Counted from the stretch's first letter, positions 1-8,972 are shown. The stretch is 62,325 nt of DNA from Bacteroidota bacterium (GCA_017860345.1 JAFNAV010000009.1:1-62325), one strand, 5' to 3'. The notes: generated by a model not told the origin, from the sequence alone. Program-made: numbers and translations.

Positions 1-145
1 GCTGATTTTCAGTAGCGAGCACTAATCCGCCATTTACGTAGTAAATAAATCAGAATTAAAATCCGTTTTATTACTACAATAAATCAGTGTATATCAGTTA
101 AATCAGCTATATCTGCGTTTCTATTCTTTTTTGTTATGTACTTAG
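1..145. repeat. Interspersed repeat, copy 1 (cut by window edge)
   Basis: This stretch is about 94% identical to the reverse complement of 12440-12586 (8 mismatches and one 2-base indel by eye). Positions 101-125 match, with two changes, the 25-bp terminal inverted repeat of the longer copy. It has no open frame and lies upstream of the mscS gene. It is probably a non-autonomous (MITE-like) or other intergenic repeat; the rest lies outside the window. Confidence 0.8.
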
Positions 146-246
146 GAATAACAATTAAAAATCATAGGCAATTTAATAAACTAAATATCTAAGCTAAAAA
201 ATAAAGAAGAAATAATTCATTATCCACCATAACCATTCCTATTCAT

Positions 247-1296
247 ATGTTCGACGAAATTTATTACGGAAATACCCTCGAAAACTGGTTAATTTCCTTA
301 GCCATCATTGTTGGTGCAGCTATTTTGAATAAAGGTATAATCCTGATTAATAAGTATGTAATACGAAAAATTACATCGAAAACCAAGAGCCGTCTTGATG
401 ATATTCTTTTCCGTATGCTACAGGCGCCGGTATTATTGGGAATCATTTTACTGGCCATCTGGATTGCAGTGAGCCGTCTGCATCTTGAGCCTAAAACAGT
501 AGCTTTTTTTGCAAAATCCTATAAGTTCCTTATTGTATTAAATGTTACCTGGTTTGTTGTGCGGTTTATCAATGCTCTGATTGAGGAGTATTTGGTGCCG
601 GCAGCCGAGTCTAACCAAACCAAATATATCGACAATAACCTGATGCCTATACTGCGTAGGGCTATTCTGGGTGTAGTGTGGGCCATTGGTACTATCATGG
701 CGCTCACCAATATCGGGGTGGATGTAGGTGCGCTTATTGCCGGTCTGGGAATTGGGGGTTTGGCCTTTGCGCTGGCTGCTCAGGATACAATCAAAAATAT
801 ATTTGGAGGTATAACCATCTTTACCGACCGGCCGTTTCGTATCGGCGATCGCATTAAAGTAGATGGTTTCGATGGCTTTGTAGAAGACATAGGTGTTAGA
901 AGTACCCGGCTGCGCACGCTCGAAAAGCGTTTGGTAACCATTCCCAATTATAAGATTGTAGAAGCATCTATCGAAAATATCACTGATGAGCCCATGCGCA
1001 GGGTACTTATGGTTTTAGGACTTACCTACAACACTACGCCCGAAAAAATGGCCGAAGCTATCAGTATTCTCAAAAACATGCCTAACGTAATAGCCGAAAT
1101 AGAGCCAACCGAGGTGAATGCTTTTTTCTCCGATTTTTCGCCCTATTCTATGGACTTAAAGTTTATTTATTGGGTAAAAAAGGGTGAAGATGTAGTAGAG
1201 GTTCCTTCAAGAATCAATTTTGAGATACTTTCGGCATTCACCAAAGCGGGTCTTAGTTTTGCCTTCCCAACACAAACAGTTTTACTCGAAAAGTAA
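247..1296 (+). CDS. Small-conductance mechanosensitive channel, MscS family
   Basis: This 349-residue inner-membrane channel would release solutes during osmotic downshock. Hydrophobic segments lie near residues 12-30, 55-75, 90-110 and 133-165. They are followed by the Gly/Ala-rich pore helix (ALIAGLGIGGLAFALAAQD) and the MscS beta domain (FRIGDRIKVDGFDGFVEDIG). Length and order fit a short MscS/YnaI-type channel rather than MscK. The gene stands alone downstream of a repeat, with the next gene about 125 bp away. The family call is firm; the exact gating type cannot be read from sequence. Confidence 0.93.
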   Translation: MFDEIYYGNTLENWLISLAIIVGAAILNKGIILINKYVIRKITSKTKSRLDDILFRMLQAPVLLGIILLAIWIAVSRLHLEPKTVAFFAKSYKFLIVLNVTWFVVRFINALIEEYLVPAAESNQTKYIDNNLMPILRRAILGVVWAIGTIMALTNIGVDVGALIAGLGIGGLAFALAAQDTIKNIFGGITIFTDRPFRIGDRIKVDGFDGFVEDIGVRSTRLRTLEKRLVTIPNYKIVEASIENITDEPMRRVLMVLGLTYNTTPEKMAEAISILKNMPNVIAEIEPTEVNAFFSDFSPYSMDLKFIYWVKKGEDVVEVPSRINFEILSAFTKAGLSFAFPTQTVLLEK

Positions 1297-1351
1297 GTTC
1301 AAAATAACAAACAAATGTATTTTTAACTTGTAATTATTATTTCTTAACGGC

Positions 1352-1379
1352 TTGTTCTGGTAATTTTTTGCTATTTTTG
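1352..1379 (+). promoter_or_regulatory. Bacteroidota-type promoter of the lptE-secG operon
   Basis: TTG at 1352-1354 and TATTTTTG at 1372-1379 fit the -33 TTG / -7 TAnnTTTG pattern of the Bacteroidota primary sigma factor, with a slightly short 17-bp spacer. It lies about 42 bp before the ATG at 1422. This argues against the longer in-frame start at 1368, which would sit inside the promoter. Confidence 0.6.
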
Positions 1380-1421
1380 TCAGTTGTATGTCAAAATTAC
1401 AGGTTTAAACAAAATATAATT

Positions 1422-2726
1422 ATGCAACCTTCAGAAATACAAGCAGTAAAGCAGCGGTTTGGGATTATTGGAACTTCGGATATGCTCAACAGAGCCATAG
1501 ATATAGCCGTACAGGTTGCCCCTACAGATTTGTCCGTACTGATAACGGGTGAAAGTGGAGTTGGTAAAGAAAATTTTCCTCAGATAATACATTTTTACAG
1601 TCATCGTAAGCATGGTCCTTATATAGCGGTAAACTGCGGAGCTATACCCGAAGGTACTATCGACTCTGAACTTTTCGGGCACGAGAAAGGCTCTTTTACG
1701 GGCGCTACTGCCGACCGTAAGGGTTATTTTGAAGTGGCCGACGGTGGAACAATCTTTCTCGACGAAGTAGGTGAGTTGCCGCTTTCCACTCAGGTACGCT
1801 TACTGCGCGTACTCGAAACAGGCGAGTTTATCAAAGTGGGGTCGTCCAAAACTCAGAAAACCAATGTGCGCGTAGTGGCTGCCACCAACCTGAATATGAT
1901 TCAGGGAACGCGCGAAGGGAAGTTTCGCGAAGACTTGTATTACAGGTTAAATACGGTGCCAATTTCGGTGCCTCCACTGCGCGAGCGTAAGGAGGATATT
2001 GTGTTGCTGTTCAGAAAATTTGCTTCTGATTTTGCCGAAAAATATCACATGCCACCCGTGCGGCTTACCGACGATGCCAAGGCTTTGCTCTCGGCTTATT
2101 ACTGGAACGGTAATGTACGCCAGTTGAAAAACATCACCGAACAAATATCGGTTATTGAGCAGCAGCGTGAAATCAACGCCAACATACTTCGTGCATATCT
2201 GCCTAAGGACGAAATGGAAAGATTGCCGGCAATTTTCGGTTCGGTGGCTTCGGATCACAAATCATTCAATAGCGAGAGAGAAATTCTTTATCAGGTACTG
2301 TTTGATATGAAAAAGGATATGAATGATTTGAAAAAACTGGTACACGAAATCATGAATGGTCAGGTTCCAGTTTCTCCGGGTCTCGAAACTGCTTATACGC
2401 CATCGTATCTGGCCAGTCAGGAGCCGTTTATTAATCCATCCGTTCAAAAGCCTGATTATATGCAGGATAAGATTATTCATGACAAAATTATACACGATAA
2501 TAAAGGATTTGCAAGCCATGCCGATGAGGTAGAGGAATTTCAGGAAGCCGAAGAATACCATGAAATTGAATCGGTTCAAAAACCGCTGAGCCTCGAAGAT
2601 ATGGAGCGTCAGATGATAAAGAAAACACTGGAAAAGCACCGGGGCAAACGAAAAGCAGCTGCCGAAGAGTTAAAGATTTCCGAAAGAACATTGTATCGAA
2701 AAATTAAAGAATATGGAATTGAATAA
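1422..2726 (+). CDS. Sigma-54-type AAA+ transcriptional activator (Fis HTH) of the lptE/secG operon
   Basis: This 434-residue enhancer-binding-type regulator has an AAA+ domain at about residues 10-250. It shows Walker A GESGVGKE, Walker [14 protein letters not shown] and the arginine finger REDLYYRLN. The C-terminal helix-turn-helix (AAAEELKISERTLYRKIKE) is of Fis type. There is no N-terminal receiver or GAF domain. The sigma-54 contact loop reads GSFTGA instead of GAFTGA, which may weaken or alter sigma-54 contact. The start at 1422 lies just after the promoter. It overlaps lptE by 14 bp, so the two are probably translated together. This gene order is common in Bacteroidales. Confidence 0.88.
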   Translation: MQPSEIQAVKQRFGIIGTSDMLNRAIDIAVQVAPTDLSVLITGESGVGKENFPQIIHFYSHRKHGPYIAVNCGAIPEGTIDSELFGHEKGSFTGATADRKGYFEVADGGTIFLDEVGELPLSTQVRLLRVLETGEFIKVGSSKTQKTNVRVVAATNLNMIQGTREGKFREDLYYRLNTVPISVPPLRERKEDIVLLFRKFASDFAEKYHMPPVRLTDDAKALLSAYYWNGNVRQLKNITEQISVIEQQREINANILRAYLPKDEMERLPAIFGSVASDHKSFNSEREILYQVLFDMKKDMNDLKKLVHEIMNGQVPVSPGLETAYTPSYLASQEPFINPSVQKPDYMQDKIIHDKIIHDNKGFASHADEVEEFQEAEEYHEIESVQKPLSLEDMERQMIKKTLEKHRGKRKAAAEELKISERTLYRKIKEYGIE

Positions 2727-3267
2727 ACGAAGAAAAACATTTGACTTACGGATGGGCAGAAAAGTGCTTATGTTGCTTTTGGGCGCTGTGGTGCTCTTGT
2801 CATGTGGTTCGTGCAGAATTACTTATAAGTTTAATGGTTCCAATGTGGACTATGCAAAAACCAAAACCATATCCATAGCTGATTTCCAGAATATTGCGGA
2901 GCTTGTGTATGCTCCGTTGTCGGTTGAGTTTTCCGAGAAACTGAGAGATATTTATACGCGCAATACCCGTTTGCAATTGCTGAAACGGGGTGGCGATATG
3001 AACGTTGAAGGCGAAATTGTAGGTTATCAGCTTACCCCTATGGCTATTGGTACCGATAGCTATGCATCGCAAACAAAACTGACCGTAACTATCAATGTTC
3101 GCTTTACGAACAATAAAAATCCGGATGATGATTTTGAAAAAAAATATACAGCATATCAAACATTTGATAGTACCAATTTGCTAACCGATGTGCAGGATGA
3201 TTTGTTGAAAGAAATTATAACGGAAATTACCGAAAATATCTTTAATGATACGGTAGCTAAATGGTAA
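2713..3267 (+). CDS. lptE: LptE-family LPS assembly lipoprotein
   Basis: This 184-residue outer-membrane lipoprotein would plug the LptD barrel during LPS export. A hydrophobic signal ends in a lipobox (VVLLSCGSC, either Cys possible). The body has the Bacteroidales LptE pattern: KFNGSNVDYAKTKTISI near the N terminus, RLQLLKRGGDMNVEGEI in the middle and KYTAYQTFDSTNLL near the end. The start at 2713 overlaps the regulator gene. Met-14 (2752) would give a more typical signal peptide and may be the real start. It lies in an operon with the conserved protein and secG. Confidence 0.85.
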   Translation: MELNKRRKTFDLRMGRKVLMLLLGAVVLLSCGSCRITYKFNGSNVDYAKTKTISIADFQNIAELVYAPLSVEFSEKLRDIYTRNTRLQLLKRGGDMNVEGEIVGYQLTPMAIGTDSYASQTKLTVTINVRFTNNKNPDDDFEKKYTAYQTFDSTNLLTDVQDDLLKEIITEITENIFNDTVAKW

Positions 3268-3283
3268 TAAGCGTTTTAAAGGA

Positions 3284-3946
3284 ATGACACACGAAGAATT
3301 TTACAGCATAGTAAATAATCCGCAATCGGTAAGCGCCGGCCATATTGCCGGATTGAAGGAGTTGGCAGAGTACTATCCGTATTTTGCATTTCCCCGTATT
3401 TTGCTGGCAAAGGCAGTGGCCGATTCCCGTCATGTGCATTCGGAGCGATATGCCGCACAGGCTGCCTTGCATGCGCCCGACAGGCGTTGGCTTTATTATT
3501 ATCTCTATCCGGAACTAAAACTTAGTGCCGGTGTGCTTAAAACGGAGCGGGTGCCCAAATACTCAGGAAATTATTTCGATCTGCTCAATGCCGTTGAAAA
3601 TGAAGGAGGTGATACCCGCCAGTCGCTCAAAAATCTGGCCGAAAGATTAAAAGCTGCCCGGCAAATGGTAACGCAGAATAATCAAAAGCCAGCTATAGTT
3701 AATGCCGATAATAAAGTGTCGGACAATGCAAAACTACAACATCAGACCACAGATTTTTCAATGCCTGATGTTTTGCCCGAAAGTAAAATAACCGAGGACT
3801 TAGCCAAAAAACTGATTAAAGATAAAAAATACGCAGAGGCAATTGAAGTTTTAAATAAATTAATCTTGATTAATCCGAAAAAAAGTATTTACTTTGCAGA
3901 CCAAATTCGTTTTTTGGAAAAAATACACGTAAACTCAAAAAAATAA
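3284..3946 (+). CDS. Conserved Bacteroidota protein of unknown function
   Basis: This soluble protein of 220 residues sits between lptE and secG, with 16-bp and 8-bp gaps, so it is in the same operon. The N-terminal half is helical, with an aromatic-rich block (RRWLYYYLYPE). A low-complexity linker follows, and the C terminus resembles a single helical TPR-like unit (KKYAEAIEVLNKLILINP) ending in YFADQIRFLEKI. There is no signal peptide, membrane segment or catalytic motif. I recognise the gene neighbourhood from other Bacteroidales but no function; a role tied to envelope biogenesis is only inferred from context. Confidence 0.8.
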   Translation: MTHEEFYSIVNNPQSVSAGHIAGLKELAEYYPYFAFPRILLAKAVADSRHVHSERYAAQAALHAPDRRWLYYYLYPELKLSAGVLKTERVPKYSGNYFDLLNAVENEGGDTRQSLKNLAERLKAARQMVTQNNQKPAIVNADNKVSDNAKLQHQTTDFSMPDVLPESKITEDLAKKLIKDKKYAEAIEVLNKLILINPKKSIYFADQIRFLEKIHVNSKK

Positions 3947-3954
3947 ACATAATT

Positions 3955-4308
3955 ATGTATACCCTTTTTACTATTTTGATCGTTCTGGCTTCAGTACTGC
4001 TTATTTTAATTGTGTTGGTGCAAAATTCAAAAGGAGGCGGTCTGGCTGCTGGTTTTTCATCTACAAATCAGATTATGGGGGTTCGCAAGACTACAGACTT
4101 TCTTGAAAAAGCCACCTGGACACTTGTAAGCATCGTGATTGTATTGTCGGTAGCAACAGTAGCCGTAAATAAAAAAACAGTAGCTGGCGAATCGGAAATT
4201 AAAGAACAATATCAGAACGCTCAGAAAGAAGAACCGGGTGTTGTAGCTCCGGGATTCGGCGGAAGTGCCGAACAACCTGCACAACAACAGGAAGACGGTC
4301 AGAAATAA
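3955..4308 (+). CDS. secG: Preprotein translocase subunit SecG
   Basis: This is the small membrane subunit of the SecYEG channel. Two hydrophobic helices (about residues 3-22 and 53-72) flank the conserved SecG loop with NSKGGGLAAGF and the downstream FLEKATW. The 117 residues include a Gln/Glu-rich soluble tail typical of Bacteroidota SecG. It is the last gene of the regulator-lptE operon and is followed by a hairpin terminator. Confidence 0.95.
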   Translation: MYTLFTILIVLASVLLILIVLVQNSKGGGLAAGFSSTNQIMGVRKTTDFLEKATWTLVSIVIVLSVATVAVNKKTVAGESEIKEQYQNAQKEEPGVVAPGFGGSAEQPAQQQEDGQK

Positions 4309-4331
4309 CAGCAGGAATCAATAAGATTTTC

Positions 4332-4370
4332 GAAGCGTATCAAAATTCTTTTTTGATGCGCTTTATTTTT
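4332..4370 (+). terminator. Intrinsic terminator after secG
   Basis: The stem GAAGCGTATCAAAA / TTTTGATGCGCTTT (one mismatch pair) has a short loop and is followed by ATTTTTT. It ends the regulator-lptE-secG operon. Confidence 0.75.
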
Positions 4371-4390
4371 TAAGCACATTTTTCTGTATT

Positions 4391-5017
4391 ATGAATTTTA
4401 TTAATGTAGTCGATTACGCTGGTACTTTTGCTTTTGCCATAAGCGGAATCAGGCTGGCTTCGGCCAAGCAGTTCGATTGGTTTGGTGCTTACGTTGTAGG
4501 GCTTGTTACAGCCATCGGCGGAGGTACGTTGCGCGATTTGCTGCTAAATGTCACCCCTTTCTGGATGCTTCAGCCATCATATCTCGTCATTACCGGACTG
4601 GCTCTTGTTTGTACCATACTCTTTGGCAAATGGATTATTCGTCTGAATAATACCTTCTTTATTTTTGATACCATCGGCTTGGGACTTTTTGTAGTTGTAG
4701 GTATCGAAAAAAGTATTGAAGCCGGATTCCCTTTTTGGGTAACTATCGTTATGGGCATGATTACCGGCTCGGTAGGTGGAATAATCCGGGATATTCTTAT
4801 CAATGAGGTGCCACTTATTTTCCGAAAGGATGTTTATGCACTGGCCTGTGTGCTGGGTGGAGTTGTTTTTTATGTTTGTACGCTCACAGGGGTGGCCGAT
4901 GAGCTAACGCAGGTTTTATCAGCTCTTTCGGTTATAGTAATGAGGATTTTGGCTGTAAAATACCATTTGGGCTTACCCGCTCTGAAAAGCGCAGAATCAA
5001 ACGAAAATAGTAAATAA
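4391..5017 (+). CDS. TRIC-like/UPF0126 (YicG family) membrane protein
   Basis: This inner-membrane protein of 208 residues has about seven hydrophobic segments. It carries the duplicated UPF0126 signature: an N-terminal repeat with GGGTLRDLL and a C-terminal repeat with GSVGGIIRDIL. Bacterial members are structurally related to TRIC cation channels; glycine uptake has been proposed for some relatives. The start at 4391 is the first ATG, right after the secG terminator. The next gene begins 28 bp downstream and may be co-transcribed. Confidence 0.88.
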   Translation: MNFINVVDYAGTFAFAISGIRLASAKQFDWFGAYVVGLVTAIGGGTLRDLLLNVTPFWMLQPSYLVITGLALVCTILFGKWIIRLNNTFFIFDTIGLGLFVVVGIEKSIEAGFPFWVTIVMGMITGSVGGIIRDILINEVPLIFRKDVYALACVLGGVVFYVCTLTGVADELTQVLSALSVIVMRILAVKYHLGLPALKSAESNENSK

Positions 5018-5045
5018 ATACCAATAAATTAAATAATAAGCTGAG

Positions 5046-5630
5046 ATGCTACAAATTGATGATACGATAATAAGTTTTGATGTGCTTGAAGAGCAGTTTG
5101 TTTGCGATTTGCATACCTGTAAGGGTATTTGCTGCGTTGAAGGCGATGATGGAGCTCCGCTTGAAGAACACGAAGTGAAGATAATAGAAGATCTGCTTCC
5201 GCTGATCTGGGATGATTTGTCGGAAAAATCTCGTGAGGTAATCAGCAAGCAGGGGGTGTCTTATATTGACGACGATGGCGAGCCTGTAACCTCTATTGTG
5301 AATGGAGCAGAATGTGTGTTTACGTATTTTGATGAAAAAGGAACCTGCAAGTGTGCTATTGAAAAAGCTTATCGCGAAGGTAAAACCGATTTTTACAAAC
5401 CCATATCCTGTCATTTGTATCCGGTAAGGCTTCAGAGGTTCAATGAATTTACGGCGGTCAACTATCATCGGTGGAGCGTATGTAGTTGTGCCCGTACGTT
5501 GGGTAATCAGCTTTCAGTCCCCGTTTATCGTTTTCTGAAAGAGCCTCTTGTGCGGCGCTTTGGAAATGAATGGTACGAGCAGCTCGATATAGCAGCGCAG
5601 GAAATTAAGTTGTCCGAAGGCAAATCGTAA
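5046..5630 (+). CDS. DUF3109 family cysteine-rich protein
   Basis: This soluble protein of 194 residues carries a set of cysteines: CDLHTCKGICC near residue 19, C-K-C near 105, CHLYPVR and later CSCAR. The pattern resembles the Zn/Fe-cluster-binding YkgJ superfamily and fits DUF3109, which is common in Bacteroidota. No enzyme motif can be named. It follows the UPF0126 gene by 28 bp. The 198 bp downstream hold no gene, only a small imperfect GC hairpin near 5641-5665. Confidence 0.85.
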   Translation: MLQIDDTIISFDVLEEQFVCDLHTCKGICCVEGDDGAPLEEHEVKIIEDLLPLIWDDLSEKSREVISKQGVSYIDDDGEPVTSIVNGAECVFTYFDEKGTCKCAIEKAYREGKTDFYKPISCHLYPVRLQRFNEFTAVNYHRWSVCSCARTLGNQLSVPVYRFLKEPLVRRFGNEWYEQLDIAAQEIKLSEGKS

Positions 5631-5828
5631 ACGAGCGAAATCCCGTGACGCTTTGCTGTCGGGGTTCCGCACAGTTCAACGAGCATATTAAGCTGATAAA
5701 AGAACAGATTATGTCCTCGAAATTACAACTATCTGTGGCGTATTATGTTATTTAAAATATAATCACGAAGCGAAGAAAAGTATTAAAAAATAAAATCTGA
5801 ATATTCATTTTCCTGATTTGAATAAAAA

Positions 5829-7067
5829 ATGCCAAAAGTAGAAATTATTACCATCGGCGACGAAATTCTGATAGGACAAATCGTTGATACGAACTCGGCT
5901 TGGATGGCTGTAGAGCTGAATAAAGCCGGGTTTGAAGTTGCGCAGATAACCTCGGTGCACGACGAGGCATCTCAAATTGCCGAGTCGCTCGACAATGCGC
6001 TCGAACGTTGTGATATCGTGTTGTTTACAGGGGGCATTGGGCCTACAAAAGACGACATAACCAAGCAAACGCTCTGCATGTATTTTGGAACAACACTGGT
6101 TTTTAACCAGGAAGTGTACGATAATATTGAGATGCTGCTACGCAACCGCATGCGTGCCATGAACGAGCTTACCCGCATGCAGGCCATGGTGCCTCGAAAT
6201 TGTACGGTGATACAGAATCCGGTTGGGACAGCACCCATAACCTGGTTCGAGAAAAACGACAAAGTGGTGGTGTCGATGCCCGGTGTGCCTTACGAGATGA
6301 AAAATGCGATGAGGACAGAGGTTATTCCCCGTCTGCAGAAACAGTTTAAAACACCTGCCATTTTCCATAAAACGATGATTGTGCAGGGATACCCTGAATC
6401 GGCGCTGGCCATCAAAATAGCCGATTGGGAAAACGCATTGCCACCGCATATACATTTGGCCTATTTGCCTAACGATGGAATTGTAAAACTACGTCTTAGC
6501 GGTGTTTCGGAAGATGGATTAGCGCTTGAGTTTGAAATAAATCAGCAAGCCGCTACGCTTACAGATATTTTGGGCAATGCCATTATTGCCTTTGAAGATA
6601 GCCCTTTGGAGGTGCAAATAGGTAGTTTGCTGGCCATTCAGGGTAAAACTGTATCGACAGCCGAGAGTTGTACCGGAGGTAATATTGCCCGTTTGATAAG
6701 CTCTGTTGCCGGAAGTTCAGCATACTTTACTGGCTCGGTTGTGGCCTATGCCAACGAGGTGAAAAGCCACCTGCTGGGAGTGTCGGCCGACGATATACGG
6801 AATTACGGAGCAGTTAGCAGTCAGGTAGTTGAGCAAATGGCCGAAGGTGTGCGCCGGTTGATGAAAACCGATTACGCCATAGCCACCTCCGGCATAGCAG
6901 GTCCTTCGGGAGGAACACCCGATAAACCTGTCGGAACAGTATGGATAGCAGTAAGTTCAGCATCCGGAACAAGCAGTCAGTTGTATCAGTTCAACGGCAA
7001 CCGTGAGTTAATAACGAACCGGACAACACAAACGGCTATGTTAATGTTGAGAGAATTAATAGCCTGA
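5829..7067 (+). CDS. cinA: CinA family protein / nicotinamide-nucleotide amidohydrolase
   Basis: The 412-residue protein has two domains. The N-terminal molybdopterin-binding-like fold (about residues 1-170) has GDEILIGQIVDTNSAWMA and FTGGIGPTKDDITK. The C-terminal CinA/PncC amidase domain (about 255-410) has TAESCTGGNIA, SVVAYANEVK and TSGIAGPSGGT. In pyridine-nucleotide recycling the amidase converts NMN to nicotinate mononucleotide. Length is normal for full-size CinA. It is a single gene, with the ribosomal protein cluster starting on its own promoter downstream. Confidence 0.95.
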   Translation: MPKVEIITIGDEILIGQIVDTNSAWMAVELNKAGFEVAQITSVHDEASQIAESLDNALERCDIVLFTGGIGPTKDDITKQTLCMYFGTTLVFNQEVYDNIEMLLRNRMRAMNELTRMQAMVPRNCTVIQNPVGTAPITWFEKNDKVVVSMPGVPYEMKNAMRTEVIPRLQKQFKTPAIFHKTMIVQGYPESALAIKIADWENALPPHIHLAYLPNDGIVKLRLSGVSEDGLALEFEINQQAATLTDILGNAIIAFEDSPLEVQIGSLLAIQGKTVSTAESCTGGNIARLISSVAGSSAYFTGSVVAYANEVKSHLLGVSADDIRNYGAVSSQVVEQMAEGVRRLMKTDYAIATSGIAGPSGGTPDKPVGTVWIAVSSASGTSSQLYQFNGNRELITNRTTQTAMLMLRELIA

Positions 7068-7134
7068 TTTAAAGAAAAATAAGCCAATTTTTATAAAACA
7101 GCAATAATTAACTTGAAATAATTACATTGAACTC

Positions 7135-7165
7135 TTGTATATTACGAAAAAATAGTGTAATTTTG
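7135..7165 (+). promoter_or_regulatory. Promoter of rpmB-rpmG-DUF4295
   Basis: TTG at 7135-7137, a 20-bp spacer and TAATTTTG at 7158-7165 form a near-consensus Bacteroidota promoter. Transcription would start near 7172, about 40 nt before the rpmB ATG at 7212. This rules out the in-frame upstream ATG at 7176 as the natural start. Confidence 0.75.
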
Positions 7166-7211
7166 CGCACTGTTTTTGAGAAAAAATGTAATTCATAAAA
7201 AAGATATTGAA

Positions 7212-7451
7212 ATGTCAAAAATTTGTCAGATCACTGGAAAAAAAGCAATGGGAGGCAATAATGTTTCTCACTCAAAACGTCGTACCAAACGTTCGTTTGA
7301 CGTAAATCTGTTTACCAAAAAATTCTATTGGGTAGAGCAAAATACATGGATAAGCCTTAATATATCGGCTGCCGGTTTACGTACTGTTAATAAAATTGGA
7401 TTAGATGCAGCCATCAAGAAAGCTGCCGAAAAAGGGTATTTATACGCATAA
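7212..7451 (+). CDS. rpmB: 50S ribosomal protein L28
   Basis: This basic large-subunit protein of 79 residues starts [20 protein letters not shown], the expected L28 N terminus, with [11 protein letters not shown] and a C-terminal AAEKGYLYA. An upstream in-frame ATG adds 12 unrelated residues and falls almost at the predicted transcription start, so it is discounted. It is first in a three-gene operon with rpmG 19 bp downstream, the standard Bacteroidota order. Confidence 0.97.
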   Translation: MSKICQITGKKAMGGNNVSHSKRRTKRSFDVNLFTKKFYWVEQNTWISLNISAAGLRTVNKIGLDAAIKKAAEKGYLYA

Positions 7452-7470
7452 GTAAGGGAGAAATTTTATC

Positions 7471-7659
7471 ATGGCAAAAAAATCTAAAGAAGCAAGAATC
7501 CAGGTGATTCTGGAATGCACAGAGCATAAAGAAAGCGGAATGCCGGGCACTTCACGTTACGTAACTGTGAAAAACAGAAAAAACACCCCGGGACGTATGG
7601 AGTTGAAAAAATACAACCCCATTCTCAGAAAAGTAACTTTACACAAAGAAATTAAATAA
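7471..7659 (+). CDS. rpmG: 50S ribosomal protein L33
   Basis: This 62-residue basic protein has the L33 pattern [33 protein letters not shown] and the terminal [11 protein letters not shown]. The zinc-binding CxxC pairs found in some L33 types are missing (only one Cys), so it is the cysteine-free C- type. It lies between rpmB and the DUF4295 gene. Confidence 0.96.
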   Translation: MAKKSKEARIQVILECTEHKESGMPGTSRYVTVKNRKNTPGRMELKKYNPILRKVTLHKEIK

Positions 7660-7671
7660 AAAGTCTGAATC

Positions 7672-7824
7672 ATGGCAAAGAAAGCGGTTGCATCTCTCCA
7701 AAGTGGAGAAGGACGTTCGTACGCTAAGGTGATTAAAATGGTAAAATCACCCAAAACAGGAGCGTATACATTTCAGGAAGAAATTGTACATAACGATAAA
7801 GTAAAAGATTATTTTGCAAAATAA
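7672..7824 (+). CDS. DUF4295 family small basic protein
   Basis: This 50-residue protein (MAKKAVASLQSGEGRSYAKV at the start, VKDYFAK at the end) is highly basic. It sits 12 bp behind rpmG, where Bacteroidota carry the DUF4295 gene. Its size, charge and place suggest a ribosome-associated protein, but this is inference. A strong hairpin terminator follows. Confidence 0.9.
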   Translation: MAKKAVASLQSGEGRSYAKVIKMVKSPKTGAYTFQEEIVHNDKVKDYFAK

Positions 7825-7855
7825 TTGACGGCTTCACGTTTATATATTATAAAAG

Positions 7856-7891
7856 AATCCTCTCATTTCTTTGAATGAGGGGATTTTTTTT
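7856..7891 (+). terminator. Intrinsic terminator after the L28-L33-DUF4295 operon
   Basis: The stem AATCCTCTCATT / AATGAGGGGATT (one G-T pair) has an 6-nt loop and runs directly into eight or more T residues. Confidence 0.9.
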
Positions 7892-7914
7892 GCGGTTAAC
7901 TCAGAAAAAAGATT

Positions 7915-7922
7915 TAATTTTG
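7915..7922 (+). promoter_or_regulatory. -7 box upstream of ftsY
   Basis: TAATTTTG matches TAnnTTTG about 80 bp before the ftsY ATG. The only TTG at a usable distance (7890-7892) lies in the T tract of the preceding terminator, so the -33 element is uncertain. Confidence 0.5.
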
Positions 7923-8002
7923 TAACTTGTTGATTTAATTGTCAGAATCTATTGGTTGATAACCATCAAAGCATATTGCTATAACTACTGAAACATAAAA
8001 GA

Positions 8003-8953
8003 ATGGGTTTATTTGATTTTTTTAATAAGGATAAAAAAGAAACGCTTGATCAGGGATTGGCCAAGACCAAAGAGAGTGTTTTTTCTAAAATAACTCGTGC
8101 GGTTGCCGGAAAATCCAAAGTGGATGATGAAGTGCTTGATAATCTGGAAGAAGTATTAGTAACTTCGGATGTAGGCGTCGAAACCACTTTAAGAATTATT
8201 GAGCGTATCGAAAAACGGGTGTCTAAAGACAAGTATGTAAATACGTCGGAGTTGAATGGAATTTTAAAAGAGGAAATTGCAGCTCTGCTGGCCGAGAATA
8301 ATTCGGGCATTGCTGTTGACTTCGATACTCAACTACCGGCTTCGCCCTATGTAATTATGGTGGTGGGGGTAAATGGTGTAGGCAAAACCACTACTATCGG
8401 TAAGCTGGCGCATCAGTTTACCAAGGCAGGTAAAAAGGTATACCTGGGTGCTGCCGACACTTTCAGGGCTGCTGCTGTGGACCAGTTGGTGATATGGGGC
8501 GAGCGAGTGGGTGTGCCTGTAATTAAACAAAAAATGGGTTCCGACCCGGCCTCTGTGGCCTTCGATACCTTATCGTCGGCCAAAGCCAATGGAGCCGATG
8601 TGGTAATTATTGACACTGCCGGACGCTTGCACAACAAAGTGAATCTGATGAATGAACTTACCAAGATTAAAAATGTAATGCAAAAAATAGTTCCGGATGC
8701 GCCGCACGAAGTATTGTTGGTGCTCGATGGCTCTACGGGACAAAATGCTTTTGAACAAGCTAAGCAATTTACCAAGGCTACTGATGTAAATGCGCTGGCC
8801 ATTACCAAATTGGATGGAACGGCTAAAGGGGGAGTAGTAATCGGTATTTCCGATCAGTTTAAAATTCCGGTAAAATATATCGGTTTGGGTGAGGGTATTG
8901 ATCATTTGCAGGTGTTCGACCGTAAGGCATTTGTAGATTCACTGTTTGAATAA
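8003..8953 (+). CDS. ftsY: Signal recognition particle receptor FtsY
   Basis: This SRP-type GTPase docks ribosome-SRP complexes at the membrane. The 316 residues have a short N domain and a G domain with GVNGVGKTTTIGKLA (G1), DTFRAAAVDQL, DTAGRLHNK (G3), TKLDGTAKGG (G4) and the closing GLGEGIDHLQVF. The acidic A domain of enterobacterial FtsY is missing, as is usual in Bacteroidota. The start has its own promoter box. The partner gene ffh lies at 29.9 kb. Confidence 0.96.
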   Translation: MGLFDFFNKDKKETLDQGLAKTKESVFSKITRAVAGKSKVDDEVLDNLEEVLVTSDVGVETTLRIIERIEKRVSKDKYVNTSELNGILKEEIAALLAENNSGIAVDFDTQLPASPYVIMVVGVNGVGKTTTIGKLAHQFTKAGKKVYLGAADTFRAAAVDQLVIWGERVGVPVIKQKMGSDPASVAFDTLSSAKANGADVVIIDTAGRLHNKVNLMNELTKIKNVMQKIVPDAPHEVLLVLDGSTGQNAFEQAKQFTKATDVNALAITKLDGTAKGGVVIGISDQFKIPVKYIGLGEGIDHLQVFDRKAFVDSLFE

Positions 8954-8972
8954 TGTATTAACAGGTTTATCA

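Noticed and set aside
5641..5665. Hairpin CCCGTGAC / GTCGGGG after the DUF3109 gene as terminator
   Set aside because: Stem is imperfect and no T run follows.
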